Positions 12,901 through 27,090 of a DNA stretch of 64,000 nucleotides are shown here, one piece after another. The translations under genes were made by a program, and so were the position numbers. The notes under the pieces are model-generated. The model was not told the origin of the DNA, made no database searches, and saw only the letters and a list, made by a program, of their open reading frames with translations. The stretch's first letter is position 1. Every line of letters starts with the position of its first letter. Source of the stretch: Camarhynchus parvulus (taxonomy: Eukaryota > Chordata > Aves > Passeriformes > Thraupidae); the NCBI RefSeq assembly GCF_901933205.1, contig NC_044572.1, forward strand, positions 93,624,465 through 93,688,464. Reading direction: 5' to 3'.

Positions 12901-14329
12901 TAACCCTACAGAAAAGACTACAAAAAAAGGATTTCTCATAATTTTTAATTGTTTCACTAGAATAGGTTTGCATTGTTGTCTTCAATTTTTGTGTGCCCAG
13001 AGAGATTTTAGAGGAGGCTGTTTACAGCCAAGTAAAAGAAAAAAACAAAAGCACCAGCAGCCCATGTGAACATATCCAAGTTTGTCCAGAAGATGCATTT
13101 CCAGTACTTAAAAACCCTCCACTTTCTTACAGCATAAGGGCAACAGAGCTATTTAACAAATTTTGTTAGTGGTTTAAAACTGTCAGGAATCTGAGGTCTT
13201 TTTAGTGGTATACTTCCCACATGACGTAGGTGCAACTCATTTTGTCCCTAACAGAAGCCATCATGCCTATTACTCTTTGAACACTGCACTGCAAATGTAC
13301 CTTTTAGGAGAAGAACAATATAATCCTATTGATTTTCCTCAGCCCTAAAATGTAATTATTTGAGATTATTTTCAGCCAACAATAAGGCTTTATGACCTAG
13401 CAGCTGATCACTTTTTCATACTTCACCACTGATGTGTATACTAAACCCAGAATCCCAGCTCCTGTTAAAGGATATTTATAAACACAATTACTTATTTAAG
13501 TTTAATGTTCCAGTGATAAATCATATGCTGCTAATAAAATGCTGTACTTACTGTACCACTCTTATCTTCTGAGATGGGGAAGATGGTGCCAAAACTGACT
13601 GAACAGGCAAGGAAGAGTATGCACTGTATTTTATACTTCAGGAGACAGGAGTAACTAACACACAGCAAATGTCCTTTTACTCTTAACCATTTTGCAACAT
13701 TACAAGAAGGAGACAAGTCAAAGATTAAAAGATGGACGGTCTGAATCATCACTGACTGGCATCCTGAGCAGCCATTTAACATTTCTGCAAAATAAAACAG
13801 TAACATTCTGACTAGCAGCAATTTATATTCTCTTTTCACAGGTTTTAATGACTGCACTAGAATGGCGAGGAAGAGGAACTACCTTGCTGCATTCCAGCAA
13901 AAAGGCAAGACATTTTTAATAGCACTACAGGTATAAACTTTTAGAGTGTGTGATAGTTATAAGCATTAGTTTTCACATCCTATCTTTTATTTTCTTCTAA
14001 AGAAGTACAGGACTGAAATTAGATGGTTTGGCCTCTTCCCTGCACTGGTCATGTTTTTTTGCTAGTAAAAGATCCACTCCATTTCAGTTACCTTCGGAAG
14101 AATTTCTGGGAAGGAAGATACAAGAACACAGTCACTTGCTCTATGGTAGCTGCTCTTTTCCCTCACCAAAGATGTTTCACTCCTGCTATGTCCTTAAGCA
14201 AACATTTTCCTTCTCTTTCTGTCAAACTAAGGAACTTTGTTAGCAACACCGTAGGACAGGAGATAACTATAGAGCTCTCTAATTGTTAAGCTCTTGCAAG
14301 GGCTGAGCCTGATCATTCACTGAATTGTT
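9991..14329. other. Intronic sequence, with one GC-richer unidentified patch
   Basis: Mostly AT-rich. About 11330-11660 is richer in GC and CpA/TpG and keeps three overlapping short plus-strand frames open, none with recognisable protein features. It may be an old, unidentified retroelement fragment. Confidence 0.4.
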
Positions 14330-14870
14330 GAGTTGATGGGATTCGTGTAGCTGGTTATAAATTGATAATCTAAATTAATTCATTCAAGCAGAAATCGATT
14401 TTGTAACTCCTTGAGAGCTTGTAATAATGCTTACCTCCTACCGTTAGCTGCATTCTCCGTTTCATAAAGCTGGTCGGAAACAGCTGGATTCAGGTGACCT
14501 GCTAGCTCATTAAATCTGTTACATGTTCATTCTGGTAAATGATATTAAGCTGAAATGTCCTTGCGTTGATTTTTTTTCCTTTAATTTTATGACAGAAATA
14601 ACCTAATTTGTAACACAAAATAACAATCTCCTTGGATTACTTTGCCTTGTTAAAATATTTTATGCATTTTTCATTTACACGAAGGTAATGGAAAAACACT
14701 TAAACTATCTGTTATTTAAGCCACAAGAGATATGTTACTGAAAGTCTGATAGCTGCAAAAATGATTGCCTCTTCATAGTCTTTGCTTTATATCGGTAATA
14801 AAAGGCGGACAATTCAATTCATCGGTTAGTAAATAAAGTACGATAGTTTTTATTTTATTTGCTCTGCATT
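14330..14870. promoter_or_regulatory. Candidate conserved noncoding element (CpG-retaining, homeodomain-site rich)
   Basis: I count 11 CpGs by eye in about 540 bp of otherwise AT-rich DNA, well above the neighbouring sequence. Motifs include TAAATTAATTCATTC (homeodomain cores), AACAAT at 14622-14627 (SOX core) and GGATTA at 14634-14639 (bicoid/OTX-type core). It has no coding frame and no repeat similarity. This is the texture of a slowly evolving enhancer, but conservation itself cannot be seen from one sequence. Confidence 0.35.
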
Positions 14871-17800
14871 GCAAGAACTAAAATCAGATTGCTTTTTGAA
14901 TTCACTTAAAAATGGGCTCATTACTCTCCTTTTTTAGCTCTAAGGCAAAATGTTTGGTGTCTATTTTGAATATTATACCTATTTTAAGATATAAAGTAAA
15001 TATTACCTAATTCTGAATGTCAGATTAAAAGCATAAATTTCTTTCATTGACTTCTCTATAATTACTTAAATATTGGTGTCAGAACTGTCAGTAAGAAGTC
15101 ATAATTGAATCTGAGCACCTAAGTATGGATCTGATACAACGCATAAATACTTATTTCTCAGAACCTGATGACTTCCAACTACCAACTTTTATGACAAGAA
15201 TAGAAGTGTCAAAAATTACACTGATGGAATGTGCTGCAAGGCAAGAAATGCATGCTTGCCGCAAGATAAAGCCCAAATTCTATGAAGTCCAGTGCAGAAA
15301 CAACACCTGTTAGGGAATGGGAAAATGCCATGCTGCTCTTCTATACAGTCCATTCTTCACACATGTAAAAGGATAAAGGCAACCCTGAATTCAAAAGCCT
15401 AAATATGCCCTTGAACATTCCAGTTTGCCACCTCCAGCAGACGTCACTATAGAGCAAGGATTCATGCATGCTGAAAAAATGGCAACACTATCTAAAGGAA
15501 TTACAATAAAAACATTTAAGAAGGCTTAGCTATTAAGATAATAGTAGCTAAAATCAGAATTATTAGCTTATTAAAATTAAAGATCCATATAAAGATAAAC
15601 CATCCTTTTAATTACCAGAAAGAAAAAGCAGTATTGATTTCAAGCTTCTGGCAATAACAAAGCACAGAAAAGCATAATACATACAAAATACGCCTCTCTT
15701 TCGGGATGTATGAAAATCCCAACCACAACACTAAGAAAGTCATGCACATGAAACCTGAAGTATCATGTTTTCTAACATAAACCTACATGTGACAGATATT
15801 CATGCAATGAGCATACAGCCATATATGCCACTACCCATAAAGAAGCAACTGCTTTTTCACTCATATATTTTTCTACATTTGTTATCACCAAGCAGCCTTT
15901 ACTCATTCCCCAAATCCTAGTATTTACCTGCACATAGAATCATCAAAATTCTGTCCAATAGCATTTATTCAGCAATAGAAAAATCAGCATACAGTGAAAG
16001 GTGATGGTAGCTTTCAGAAACATAGTGAATGTATTCTGGGCTCTAACATGCTGATGAAATATCTAATATTCTTTTCCTGTTTAAAAGAAACAGCAGAAAA
16101 TAATTTTATCTAGCCAGCATTTTTGTTTTAACATTTACTGTCTTAAGAATTAAAACTGTGAAGTCCATTCTGTGCTGCAGCTTTCAATCCTGACTGGCTG
16201 GAGTTTGTCTGAAAGACAAATGCTACTCAAGGTAGTGCAAGGCTAAATGTTGTAGGCAAGTCTCTGGGAAGACTTGTCTCTGAGACATAAATTCTAATGA
16301 CAAAAGGCACATAAAGGGAATTTTTTCACTATACCATACCTCAAACAATGTGTCCTGTTTCCTCTGTGAGCTTGGGTAATTTGTCTGGCCTACACAGAAG
16401 CGTCAGGGTGAAGCTTTTCCCAATTTTCTCTATTGCTTGCGATCTGATATTTGCATAACATAGGGTGAAACACTGTCCATGCTTGATATGGACTGGAGAG
16501 TGTAAAGCAACATAGAATACTGCCTTCCAAGAATACTGGGGCAGAATGGGGGAAGAAAGAAACCTCTTGTCCGTTGTCCCTCCTCATGGGAGGGCTCTGG
16601 GGTCTTCGTTCTGTGAAAGGGAGCACCTGTAGGTATAGCAACAACTTGGAAACATTTTTACCACTTTTCTTGAAGCAACAATGCAGAAATTGAGCAGGAT
16701 AAGCCATTCATCAGACCGTTCCTATGGATATTTCCACTGGCCAACTTGGGGCATGTTGGAAAAATGTCCCTGTGACTGAAAGAGGAGACTGGAGGTTCTG
16801 GGGGCTGACAGCTGACTCCCAGCTTGAGAACTCAGCATCTGAGCTTAGTGACTGAGCTATCTTCTGGAGCTTGAGAGTATTTTGGTGTGCTTCTTCTTTG
16901 TTTATTTTGTTTAGAAACTTTCCTTAATGACTAATGAGTCATAAGTTTTGTGGTGTCTCATACAGCTATGGCTCATCCTCATGGTGCACTCCCAAACAGG
17001 CGCCTCTAAGCACCAGAAGGGGCATTGAAGTTAACCTGGATAAAATATTTGTACACATTATGGCTCTGGAGAGGAAGAAAAAAAGCTCTGTAGTATTCCT
17101 CCTGGCTTAGAGAGTAAACTCAGGCACACTGCTTGGACCTAGACTTATGTACACTCTGCTGGATATAAAATACTCTTGGGGAAGAAGAGATCCCATGACT
17201 TTTGAGATAAAAGAAGAGCAGAGAAAAAGCTTACCAAATGAGTGAGCTGTTTTTCTGGAAGGGAAGGACTCTTAAAGGAAAAGGAGGAACACTAACTGAA
17301 AGAGAGGAGCACCTTAGGCACTGATTCCCAGGGCTGCTTCACCAGCAATGTCAACATTAACAGTAGTTTCGTGTAAACATAAAACATGCACAAACACAAA
17401 TTACACCAAACAGCCAAGGTGTGAAGATGGAGAACATGACACTGCACCTGACAGAACAGTCTTAGCAATTCTCCTACAGACATTTCCTACCTTCAAAGTA
17501 ATTGTAGTTCTTGACTAGTTCACACTCTTCCAGTTATATTGTGCTGTATCAGTCATAGCCAGGAAAAACCACATATTATTATCCAAGTAAAGTCAATCAT
17601 TTATGAGTTCAACAGATACAGCAGTTGAACCTCTGTTATTTTCAAAAGGATAAGCAACGGCCAAATTGTTTCTGGCAATACAGACCACCCCAGTACAGAC
17701 CCCAGCAATTTAAGAAAGAAAATCCAACCCATTACCCAGCAAAGGCCTGGGTCCAATGCTAATACTTGTGTATGGGAAAATGTGTATAGGCATGTATAAG

Positions 17801-20800
17801 CATCTTAAAAAACTCGATTAGAAATTGTTTATTCATTATACTTTCTATTAATGAAATGTTGCCAGCAGAATAGCACACCTGGGAATGTATGGCTTTCTTT
17901 CTCCTGGTGTTACATTGCTGCAGAGGATTGCAAAAGGAAAATACCAGACAAGACTAGAGAATCCTGTCATTGCCAAAAGTGAAAATATTTTTTAAAAATC
18001 CATGATCAGCAACTCCCCAGTTCACTTAGCACAGCCCCTCTTCATGATACTTGCAAATGGAGCACCACATGGGCATCAGTTGCTGCCACACCCTTCCTGT
18101 TGCTAATCTGTCTTTTTGAATTTAATTTCTTTTATGGTGGCTTTTCCACTGTTTAATTAGGCCACGGGGAGTAAAGAGAGGCAGTCTCACTGCCCCTTCA
18201 GAGTTTATTTCACAGACTGTTCCCTTCAAGGATTTTATTTCTGTCACTGAAAGCAGACATCCTCATATTGCTTAAACACAGAAAATGATTAATACAATGA
18301 GATTGTTATGCTCCTAGCTAAAATGGCCTTCTTTGTAATGTGAGCTACAACAGCTTGAAAAGATGGGTGCTGACACTACACTACAGCTGACAGTTTTTCT
18401 TTTTTTCGGTGTACTATTATTGGGATCTGTAATTCTGTGTGACCCATAACAATAATCCCACCATTCTCCTCATATTAATATCATAAATTCTGCAGACATA
18501 GATGATATTATCATATATCAAATATGACCATAAAACCAATGTGATCTTAACACCTTTGGATTTATCTTGAAAAGAAAAATACCAGATAAAATAATTTATG
18601 CTGATATCACCAAGTCTTTACTGGGTTAAAGTAACATGGTAAGATTATAATATTTAAAATATGTAGGAAGATAGGCAGTTTTGATAGCTTTATTAATCTG
18701 TTCCTTGAGTTAAACTTCTGGATAGGTAATTTGTATGCTATTTAACAGTCAATGTTTTCCATTCTGTGTCCCTGGCCACGAAGTTGAAATTCTGCAAAAG
18801 CTATATTTGTTATAATATTCAGCACATACATTAAGTAGCCTAGCTTAAAGGAACACCAGTCAAATAATAACATTTTACAATATTTAAGTGAGATCTCCTA
18901 GTGCACCACTGCAGTTAAAGGTCTCTGAGCTAATTTAACACATTGTGGGTTAAAATGGGCATGCTCAGCTTTGGAGTGATTTACAATGAAACCCACGACA
19001 CATAAATATCAAACTGACTTAATACCAGTTTCAAGTTTTGTATCTCTGAGACCACTTATACGTCCCAGTAACGTGATCACAGTGGAGGATTCTGGAACAC
19101 TTAGAAGACTGAAGCAAAAGCTGAATTTAAAATACTGAAACCTTCAATTTGCCACCTCCTTCTTCCCACCTCTGCTCTCATCAGAATTAGAATTTCCAGA
19201 CAGATTGTACCACGTGATTGTATGTTTGGACAACTGCTATAATAACAATAAAAAAAAGAGGGAGCATAAAATGGCTGAGGTGCTGAGGCTGCCAAAGAAA
19301 CTGTGCCACATGCAAACATGATTATCCTTGTTTTAAGTAAAAATCTAAGTCAAATTTTCTTCAGCACAAAGGAACTATCCAGGGGCCTATACACCACTTA
19401 TGCCTTCAGTCAAGAGCACCATGCAGCAAAAGTGTTGCACTCCTGCTAAGCAATGATGGAACAGTATTTGTGAGGAATTTTTACAAGGCACATAAACCTA
19501 TGTACTATGAAATCCCACTTTACAGATATGCTCTGCAAAGCACCAAACAGGCAGGCTAAAGCAAACAGGCTTTTTGGGGAAAAAGGAGGCAGAAGCAGAA
19601 CAAAAGAAAGCAACAATGAACAGCACAGCTTCAGAAATACAGATCAAAAGGTGCTTTACTGCCACTGGGGAGAGGATTTTTTCAGGATTACTTTGCAGTA
19701 AATGTATTCAGGCCCCAGCTTCAGCTACTTGTTTTGTATGTTTTTGGCATGAAATTCTGCCCTCAAAGATCACGTCTGTGAGAAATTATTTTTTTTTCAA
19801 ATGCCCACATCTCATAAAAGCAACACATGATGAAATTTCAGCAATATAGCTGCCATTAGGAATAAAATTTCTTTATGAGGTGCACAGGCATTTCAAGAGG
19901 ATAAACCAGTTTTTCCTCACTGAGTAGCCATTAAAAGATCAGCACCTTAGTTGAACTACCAGAAAAGTAAAAAGCAGATGGGAGTAAGCACAGCCCCAGC
20001 TATATCTTCACAACTATTGTTACAAATGGGCAGAAAAAGGGGCAATGACTGTCCCAATTGGGAAGAGCCATTCTTAAATGTGTCTGCAAAACTACAGCGC
20101 TACCAATCATTGCAATCTTTTCAGAAATTGTGTTAGCTCAGATATTTGAGAGTTTAATGTCCCAACTTTCTACACTCAAATACTTAAGTAAGAACAGTTA
20201 CTTGTTTTCATTTTTGAGGGAAGAGAGAAATTCAGTAATGTTAAATGCAAGTAACAGAGATAAGAAATTACCACCCAGACCAGCTATGCAGCAACATGTA
20301 AGTTGGCCATATCAACACTCCTGTTGCCTTCACTGTAACCAGAGTGTTGTAGGACAACTCTGATTTGGGCAGACAATCTCCCCATACAATCCAGCCTTGC
20401 AGCTGTGGCTATATGCCACAATCTACTCCTCAATGCACAAATTTCCTTTGACACAGATGACTTTAATGGCTTTTTCTTTGTAGCTTTATAGTATATTGTA
20501 TAATTAATTCAGGAATTAAAGCTGCCTAAATGCATTCAGACACAATGAGCCACTCTTCCGAGCTGTTGCAGTCTATTTTGTCAATAAACCTAGTTCATGA
20601 GGTTCTTGTTTCCACACATCAATACAATAAGAATTGTGTACTCTGGATATTTACATATCTATCCCATGGAGAGATTCAGATTTTTAAAGACTCCTTAACA
20701 ATAGATTTGTTAGTGCTATATTTAAAATAATCATTTCAATACAAATTTAGAAATACAAAGTTTTCCGAATGAAGTAAGTAAAAACATTTCATGTAATTTA

Positions 20801-23800
20801 TCTGGCAAATATGCTCCCAACATTTGAAGTTAATTCCCTTTTTTTTTAAAGTGTAATCAACTTCGTGAATTTTTCCATAAAAAATTTTACTTTCCTTTTG
20901 AGAGTATCCAAGGATCATTAAAAGAAAAGAAACTCATGACTAAGAAAAACACACATGACAAACTGAAAGGCCAGAAAGGATACTATAACTGAATTATTTT
21001 CCTTAAGGGTGACAAAAGAGCAGGGTGGAGAGACAAGTGGAAGAGAAAGGTGGCCTCCAGAAAAAGGGTGAGAGAAAAGAAAGTTAAATTTGCCTGCTTA
21101 CTTGCTGAATTCCCACTTATTACTTCAGCCATGGAAATATCAGGGACAGCTTTAATTGGCTTTGCTCAGTGCCTGTGCTAAGTACTTTAGAAGTCATGAA
21201 ACTGGAAGCCATCTCCTCTCAACTCAAAGCCAAAAAGCACTGTTTCCGTAAGAGGAACAACCAACTGAGGTGACAAAGTAAGAGTTCATTTTCTGATTTT
21301 GGAGTTTCTGGTTATACCAGCCGCCCTGAGGTGTGCTCTGACCAGGGAGGATGGCACCGCATGAGTTACACTGATGGCTCCTTAAAAGACAGGTGGTAAT
21401 TTTCTCTTCCTCAATACTGGCTGCCCAAAGTATGTGTGTGGTGCAGTTTTGTACACAAATACATATGCAATTCTCTCCTTTCAGTATCTTGTATGTGTTC
21501 TTACTCCAAAAATATATAGCCCTTTTTTGAGAGCAGTATGTTCACAATGTAGGAAACAAAATCTGGAAAGCAGGAAAAGAGCAGCACTCTAACTCACTGA
21601 TAGGAATATGGCGTGACAGGAGGGATGAATAATCAAAGATACAGTTGATAGTTTACTGTTAAAATAAATTAACCAATCCACTGACAAAAAGTCTTGCCTA
21701 CTGTATTTTATAGATACAGCTCTGACATATTTTGATCACAAACAGTTTCAAAAGAGGATCACTCTGCCAGCTGGGCTGCTCTTAAACAAAACCTCTATGT
21801 TTTGATCCAGGAAACATCAATCATCATGTCTCCAAAACCATTACCATTTATTGAGCACCCATTAATATGCTCAGTGCTAAATAAAGCAGGGGAACATGCT
21901 GTTCTTATCCACATTTCTGATCATCTGTCCTATATTTTTGAAGTCAGTTTGTCTCTGCATAAAATCAAACATCTAAAGTAAACAAACACAGAAATATTTT
22001 GGTACTACGTACTACACTGCTATACTTTTTGCATGCTTGTTTTATCTTTCACATTCTGTAAATATAAAATAACTCCATTCCAGCTGCAGAGAAAAGAATT
22101 GAAAACAAGACTCTGCTGGACAAACAAGCCTGAAAAAGGAGTTAGGCTGCAGAGGGGCCACAAATTTTTGTGGGTATTTCAGTAAAATGAGGACAGAGAC
22201 CTGAGTAGCTGCAGAGTTGCTGCAGAGAGCTAAGAATTAGAGGAGTATCTCTGTGATGCCACAAGTCAAAAATACAAGGAATTTCAAAGGGAAACAAGAG
22301 GGTATGAACATCAGCACCGATTATAGGATATGTTTCCTGCACATAGGAGAACATTTAGCTAAGCCACGTTCAGTATCTCTGATGTAACTGAAGACCAATT
22401 TGTAGAATCAAGCTCTTGGATAATATATCATAGGTAATGGCTATCCACAGGAATTTATAATAGCAAGTATGTTGCTTCTGAAGAGAAGAAATTACATATT
22501 TTAACACAGAAAAAAGCCTACAACATCCCCTCAAAGAAAATCAAGCCTTTTAGAAGTAATAACAAATGCAGATATTGAGAAGATTAAAATAGACTTCTGG
22601 TTCAACTCAAAAAAAAGCCCCACACAAAAACTTGTACTTGAACAACCTTGAAAATCATAATCTTGTCAAAGTATTGGTTAAATTTTAATTATATAAAACA
22701 GAAAAGAGATTTGGTGTAATTCACCATTTTAAAAAAGGGATGAATATGTATCAGTTAAATGTTCTTACAGTTCTGTCTATCTGCTGTGTTAGACAAGAAA
22801 TAAAGGTGATGTTCATAAAGACAATGATAAAATTTCCTTCACTTAATAGTCAACTCTCTGATTACTGGCCACTGGAGTATTAGGTTGAATTGCACCACTG
22901 ATGAACAGCCAAGGGCCTCAGTTAACAAAAATCAGTGCTTTTAAAGTCTTTAATGATCAGAAAAAAATGAATGAAAGCATTTGTCATGATTATGATTGTC
23001 ATTAGAAAATGCTAATTACATAGTAGTTTAATAATCACCACATGATAATTTACCAAAATTATTAGATTTTTTTACTTACTTGGAAGAATTAACTTTTTTT
23101 TTGTACAAAGTGTTCACAATAGTGCTCTTAGAAGCTAAGAATTTTAAGATTACACATCTTCTGAAGCTGCACTGCTACTGTCGGAAAGCTCTGATCTGAG
23201 TTTAATGCCAACCCATCTTATTTCACTCACTTAATGATATATATTACCCTCTTAAGGGAAGTTACAGCAGTGTACAATTCATAAAGCACAGGTAATTTGC
23301 CCACAAAAATAGCTCTACAAATAAAAGTTAAACTCCAGCAAAAAGCCATTTGTTAATTCATATATATGTGCTAAGTAAAATATGTCACTATTCAATATTG
23401 AGCTGAGATCTCACCAAAAACATGAATTCTGAAGGTGTTAGGCAAGTATCAAACATATCTATAAGAGCTGTGTCATCGCAACAATACAAAAAAGGAATAT
23501 GCCACTAGTATTACAATAAGACTACTTACTTTTAATAACAAAAACATATTTTTCTGCATAGTAGTGTTACACCAGTTCTACAGGTCAAGTTGCATCAGCA
23601 ACCAGTAACTCAATCACAATAACAACAAAAAAAGCATCATATGCTAAAGTGAGTTCAAATGAAATTTCTCTCAACCAGTGAGAATTTTTACCATTCCAAT
23701 CAAATCTATTAATAATTCAGTACTTAAGTTCTTTTGCCCAAATGCAAGTATAAAAACTCCCCAAAAACCAGTTTTCCCATTCTCAGTTTAAAGTCCACAT

Positions 23801-24029
23801 TTTAAACAACTAGAATTAACTCAATCACTTTCTTTTAAGGGGACAGCATAATTGAACTATGTCCAACAGTACATCTTTAACACACACAAGCAGAATAAAA
23901 CCTGAAAACTACAGAAAATATTTAATATGTTATTTCCCACCTAAGATCGATGCTCTGACTTGGAACACACTATTGTGGCAAAAGGGCACATCTCTGTATT
24001 ACTGACCTTAGGAAGATCTTAAGAACATC
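14871..24029. other. Intronic sequence, nothing firm recognised
   Basis: Nine kilobases of AT-rich sequence with only short chance frames. About 16730-17040 and 21300-21360 are somewhat GC-richer, but I could not match them to a repeat family. Confidence 0.45.
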
Positions 24030-24755
24030 TCTGCACCTTGGCCACAACAACCCCCTGCAGCGGTCCAGGATGGGGACAGACTGGGACTGGGACAGTGCCC
24101 AGGCAGAAAGGGATCTGGGGGTGATGCTTCACAGTGGCTGAACATGAGCCAGCAGTGTGCTCTGGTGGCCAAGAAGGCCACGGGCATGTGTGGGGAATAG
24201 TGTGGCCAGCAGGAGCAGGGCAGGGATTGGCCCCTGTACTCGGCACTGGTGAGGGCACACCTTGAGTGCTGTGTCCAGTTCTGGGCCCCTCAGTTTGGGA
24301 AGGACATTGAGAGGCTGGAGTGTGTCTAGAGAAGGACAGCAAGGCTGCTGAAGGGTCTGAAACACAGACCAGTGAAGAGCAACTGAGTGAGCTGGGACTG
24401 TTTAGCCTGAGAAGAGGAGGCTCAGGGTGACCTTATCACTCTCTACAAGTACCTGAAAGGAAATTGCGGCCAGGTGGGGGTTGTTCTCGTCTCCCAGGCA
24501 AGCAGTGAAAGCATAACAGGACACAGCCTTAAGCTGCATCAGGAGAGGTTTAGACATAAGGAAGAATTTCTTCACAGAAAGGGTGGTTAGACATTGCAAT
24601 GGGCTGCCCAGGGAAATGGTGGAGTCACTGGCCCTGGAGGTGTTTAAGAAAAGACTGGATGTGGCATTTGGTGCCATGGTCTGGTTGACATGGTGGTGCT
24701 TGGTCATAGATTGGACTTGATGATTTCTTTTCCAACCTAGTTGATTCTGGGATCT
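24030..24755 (+). mobile_element. CR1 LINE, 5'-truncated 3' portion
   Basis: About 725 bp reading through hallmarks of the avian CR1 3' region: agtgcccaggcagaaaggg, aacatgagccagcagtgtg, gtccagttctgggcccctca, gtttagcctgagaagagg, gaagaatttcttcacag, gggctgcccaggg, ctggaggtgtttaag, and a terminal ggacttgatgat ... tttccaacctagttgattc. It is in plus orientation and truncated 5', as is usual for CR1. Scattered substitutions and lost CpGs suggest moderate age. The short frames inside it on both strands are not genes. It is antisense to the host gene. Confidence 0.92.
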
Positions 24756-25715
24756 TAATTAAATTCAGCAATGAAATAATATTACATCACTACTCTTGGT
24801 ATGCTTAATAGACCCTACTCAATATGGGGGCATTGTGGTAATGGGACTGTAACTTTACTTGACCTTTGCAAAGAAATAACTAAGGTTAGTTAATTTAAAT
24901 GCACACAAGTTGAAAAAGAGTTTAAAAGCATTAACAGCTGCCTCCGACTGATCTCCATAGCTGCTATGGAAGAGAGACAAGGTAAGCTTCAAGAGAAAGC
25001 AGACATGATACTGCTGAAGTCTGATGAACATAAGTCTGTACAATTGTTTCAATCTCTTCCACCAAGGGCAGTATAACTTACTCCTGATCAGACTCACTGG
25101 CAGAGAAAGCTATGGGGAAGAAGAGGCAAAGTTCAGGATTCTCTTTGTGGGAAGAGTCTTCAAACTTGGTCTTGAGGGACAATTACTTAGATTTCTTTGA
25201 ATTAAAAAAAAAATTACAAATTACTGATCCCCTGAACAACTGCTCAAATTGCAACTGAAATGTAAATATATATGGACAGATTGCAAAATCCCTTACCCCT
25301 GGCTAGATTTTCAGGGAGCAAAGAGGAATATTATATCCAGATGACAAACCACTTTGGGACTTTGGCATAGGAATGAGGATACCTTCACAAAACATGCTTC
25401 TGCTTTGAACCTTGGCCAGATAAGTGGTTACTTAAGAGCATGAATTGTTCCTGTAATACCAGTCCTGGTTCTATGGGACCAGTTTCCTCTACAGTATCAC
25501 ATTTGCCACTCTTGTTGCCAGTTTTAGTTCACGGAGAAAATGGGGATGTAAATTAACTACTCATATCTAAAGGTGGTAGCCACAGATCAATGTTAAGACA
25601 TTAGCAGGGCCATGTGAGGATCCTGCACTACTTTCTTCTGTACTTAGTCTGTGGAACAGAGGAATTAAGTCTCTGTGGCTGTCAATCTGGCTCTTTTCAT
25701 GAGTTCTGAATTCAT

Positions 25716-25767
<52 letters not shown>

Positions 25768-26814
25768 AATTATTTGTTTCAACTTGTCATTTGGGGAAGA
25801 TCTGTTTTATTGCTGCAATTTTTGCTGTAGTATGTACAAATCAATCACAAAAGTCTCTATGATGCAAACCCTTTATAAAAGTGTTACCTATGTACTTTCT
25901 TCCAAAGAAGCCTCAGATGCTGTGACAGTGATACTAAACCTACATCAAAAAAAATCTTTAAAAAAACATAACTTCAATGTTTTGCTTTCAGATAATTTTT
26001 ATAAAGCTCACGTTCTAGAGCCAGGCACACACAAGTAAATTCCATGTTCAAATAAATTCAAACCTAAAATGTTAATTAAATATATCTTCTGCTTGAAAAC
26101 CAATCCCAAACCTAACTTTCTGTTACTCCACATGACTTTTGACATTTTTCGTTATACAAACTCCTTTGATAAAATGTTCAGGAAAACTTCCTCCCCTCAC
26201 CTCCCCCACTTCATTTCTTAACTGCTATATTAATTTTACCTGTATACTTTTAAGGAAACAGTTATTTTCAAAAGGACATAATCAGTGCAGTCACTGGCCG
26301 TAGCAAATAAATACAGCTTGGATTTGCATTATGATGATATATAAGGACAATATATTTTACTGCTATCTGTTTATATAATACCATTGACAGACTATGTTTG
26401 TTTTTAAAGGAAGAAAACACTAAATGTTGTGCAACCTGCTTTAGAAGCCAGAAAGATTTATTCTGGAAGAACAGTTAAGGTCAGGATACATGCTAGCATC
26501 AAAATAACAGTAAGACCAAGTTGGAGCAGAAATGCTACACTTTTCAGGAACACATTTGCAAATAAACCAATGTTATGCCTCATCTTACACCAGTGCTTTC
26601 ATAGACATGGAGCTGATGGAGATTCAGAGAATTAACATAGATTTCTAGCTTTCTTGATGTCAACTTAGAAGGGATTCCTTCGCCTTCAGCATACAGATGG
26701 ATATGAAGTGCTGAAGGATACTGGAGGAAAGACATCAAGAGATTCATTAATTTTTTTCCTATTTATAGAAGGCCTCACATGCACCAACAGTTGAGGCTAC
26801 TCAACAGTTAAGAC
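24756..26814. other. Intronic sequence between two CR1 copies
   Basis: Apart from the TAAA microsatellite, AT-rich sequence with no feature that I can name. Confidence 0.5.
25717..25768 (+). repeat. (TAAA)13 microsatellite
   Basis: Thirteen uninterrupted copies of TAAA span 52 bp. The perfect array suggests it is young and length-polymorphic. Confidence 0.98.
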
Positions 26815-27090
26815 AGGGGCAGGTAGGGACAGGACAACAGGGAACAGTTCAAATTAAAAAAAGAGGAGATATTTAGGTTAGTTACTTGGAAAAAAAAAAT
26901 TTCTATTCAGTGAGTCATGAAGCTGGAACAGGTTGCCCAGAGAAGCTGTAGATGCCCCATCAGTGGAAGTGTTTAAGGCCAAGTTGGACGGGACTTTGAG
27001 CAAGCTGGTCTGTCCCTGCCCCTGGCTGGAAGGGGTGGAACTAAATGAACTTCAACGTCCCTTCCAACACAACCCATTCAAAGACTGTAC
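26815..27090 (+). mobile_element. CR1 LINE 3' end
   Basis: The stretch ggaacaggttgcccagagaagc, then gatgccccatcagtggaag, gtttaaggccaagttggac, ggactttgagcaagctgg and ccctgcccctggctgg, ending cgtcccttccaacacaaccc, is the typical CR1 3' untranslated end in plus orientation. The 5' limit near the degraded gacaggacaacaggg is approximate. It appears to be a different CR1 subfamily from the copy at 24030-24755, because its tail carries the gcccctggctgg block that the other lacks. It is antisense to the host gene. Confidence 0.9.

Noticed and set aside
24019..24365. Two overlapping minus-strand frames of 107 and 78 codons
   Set aside because: They are antisense to the CR1 3' portion, which is not known to code on that strand.
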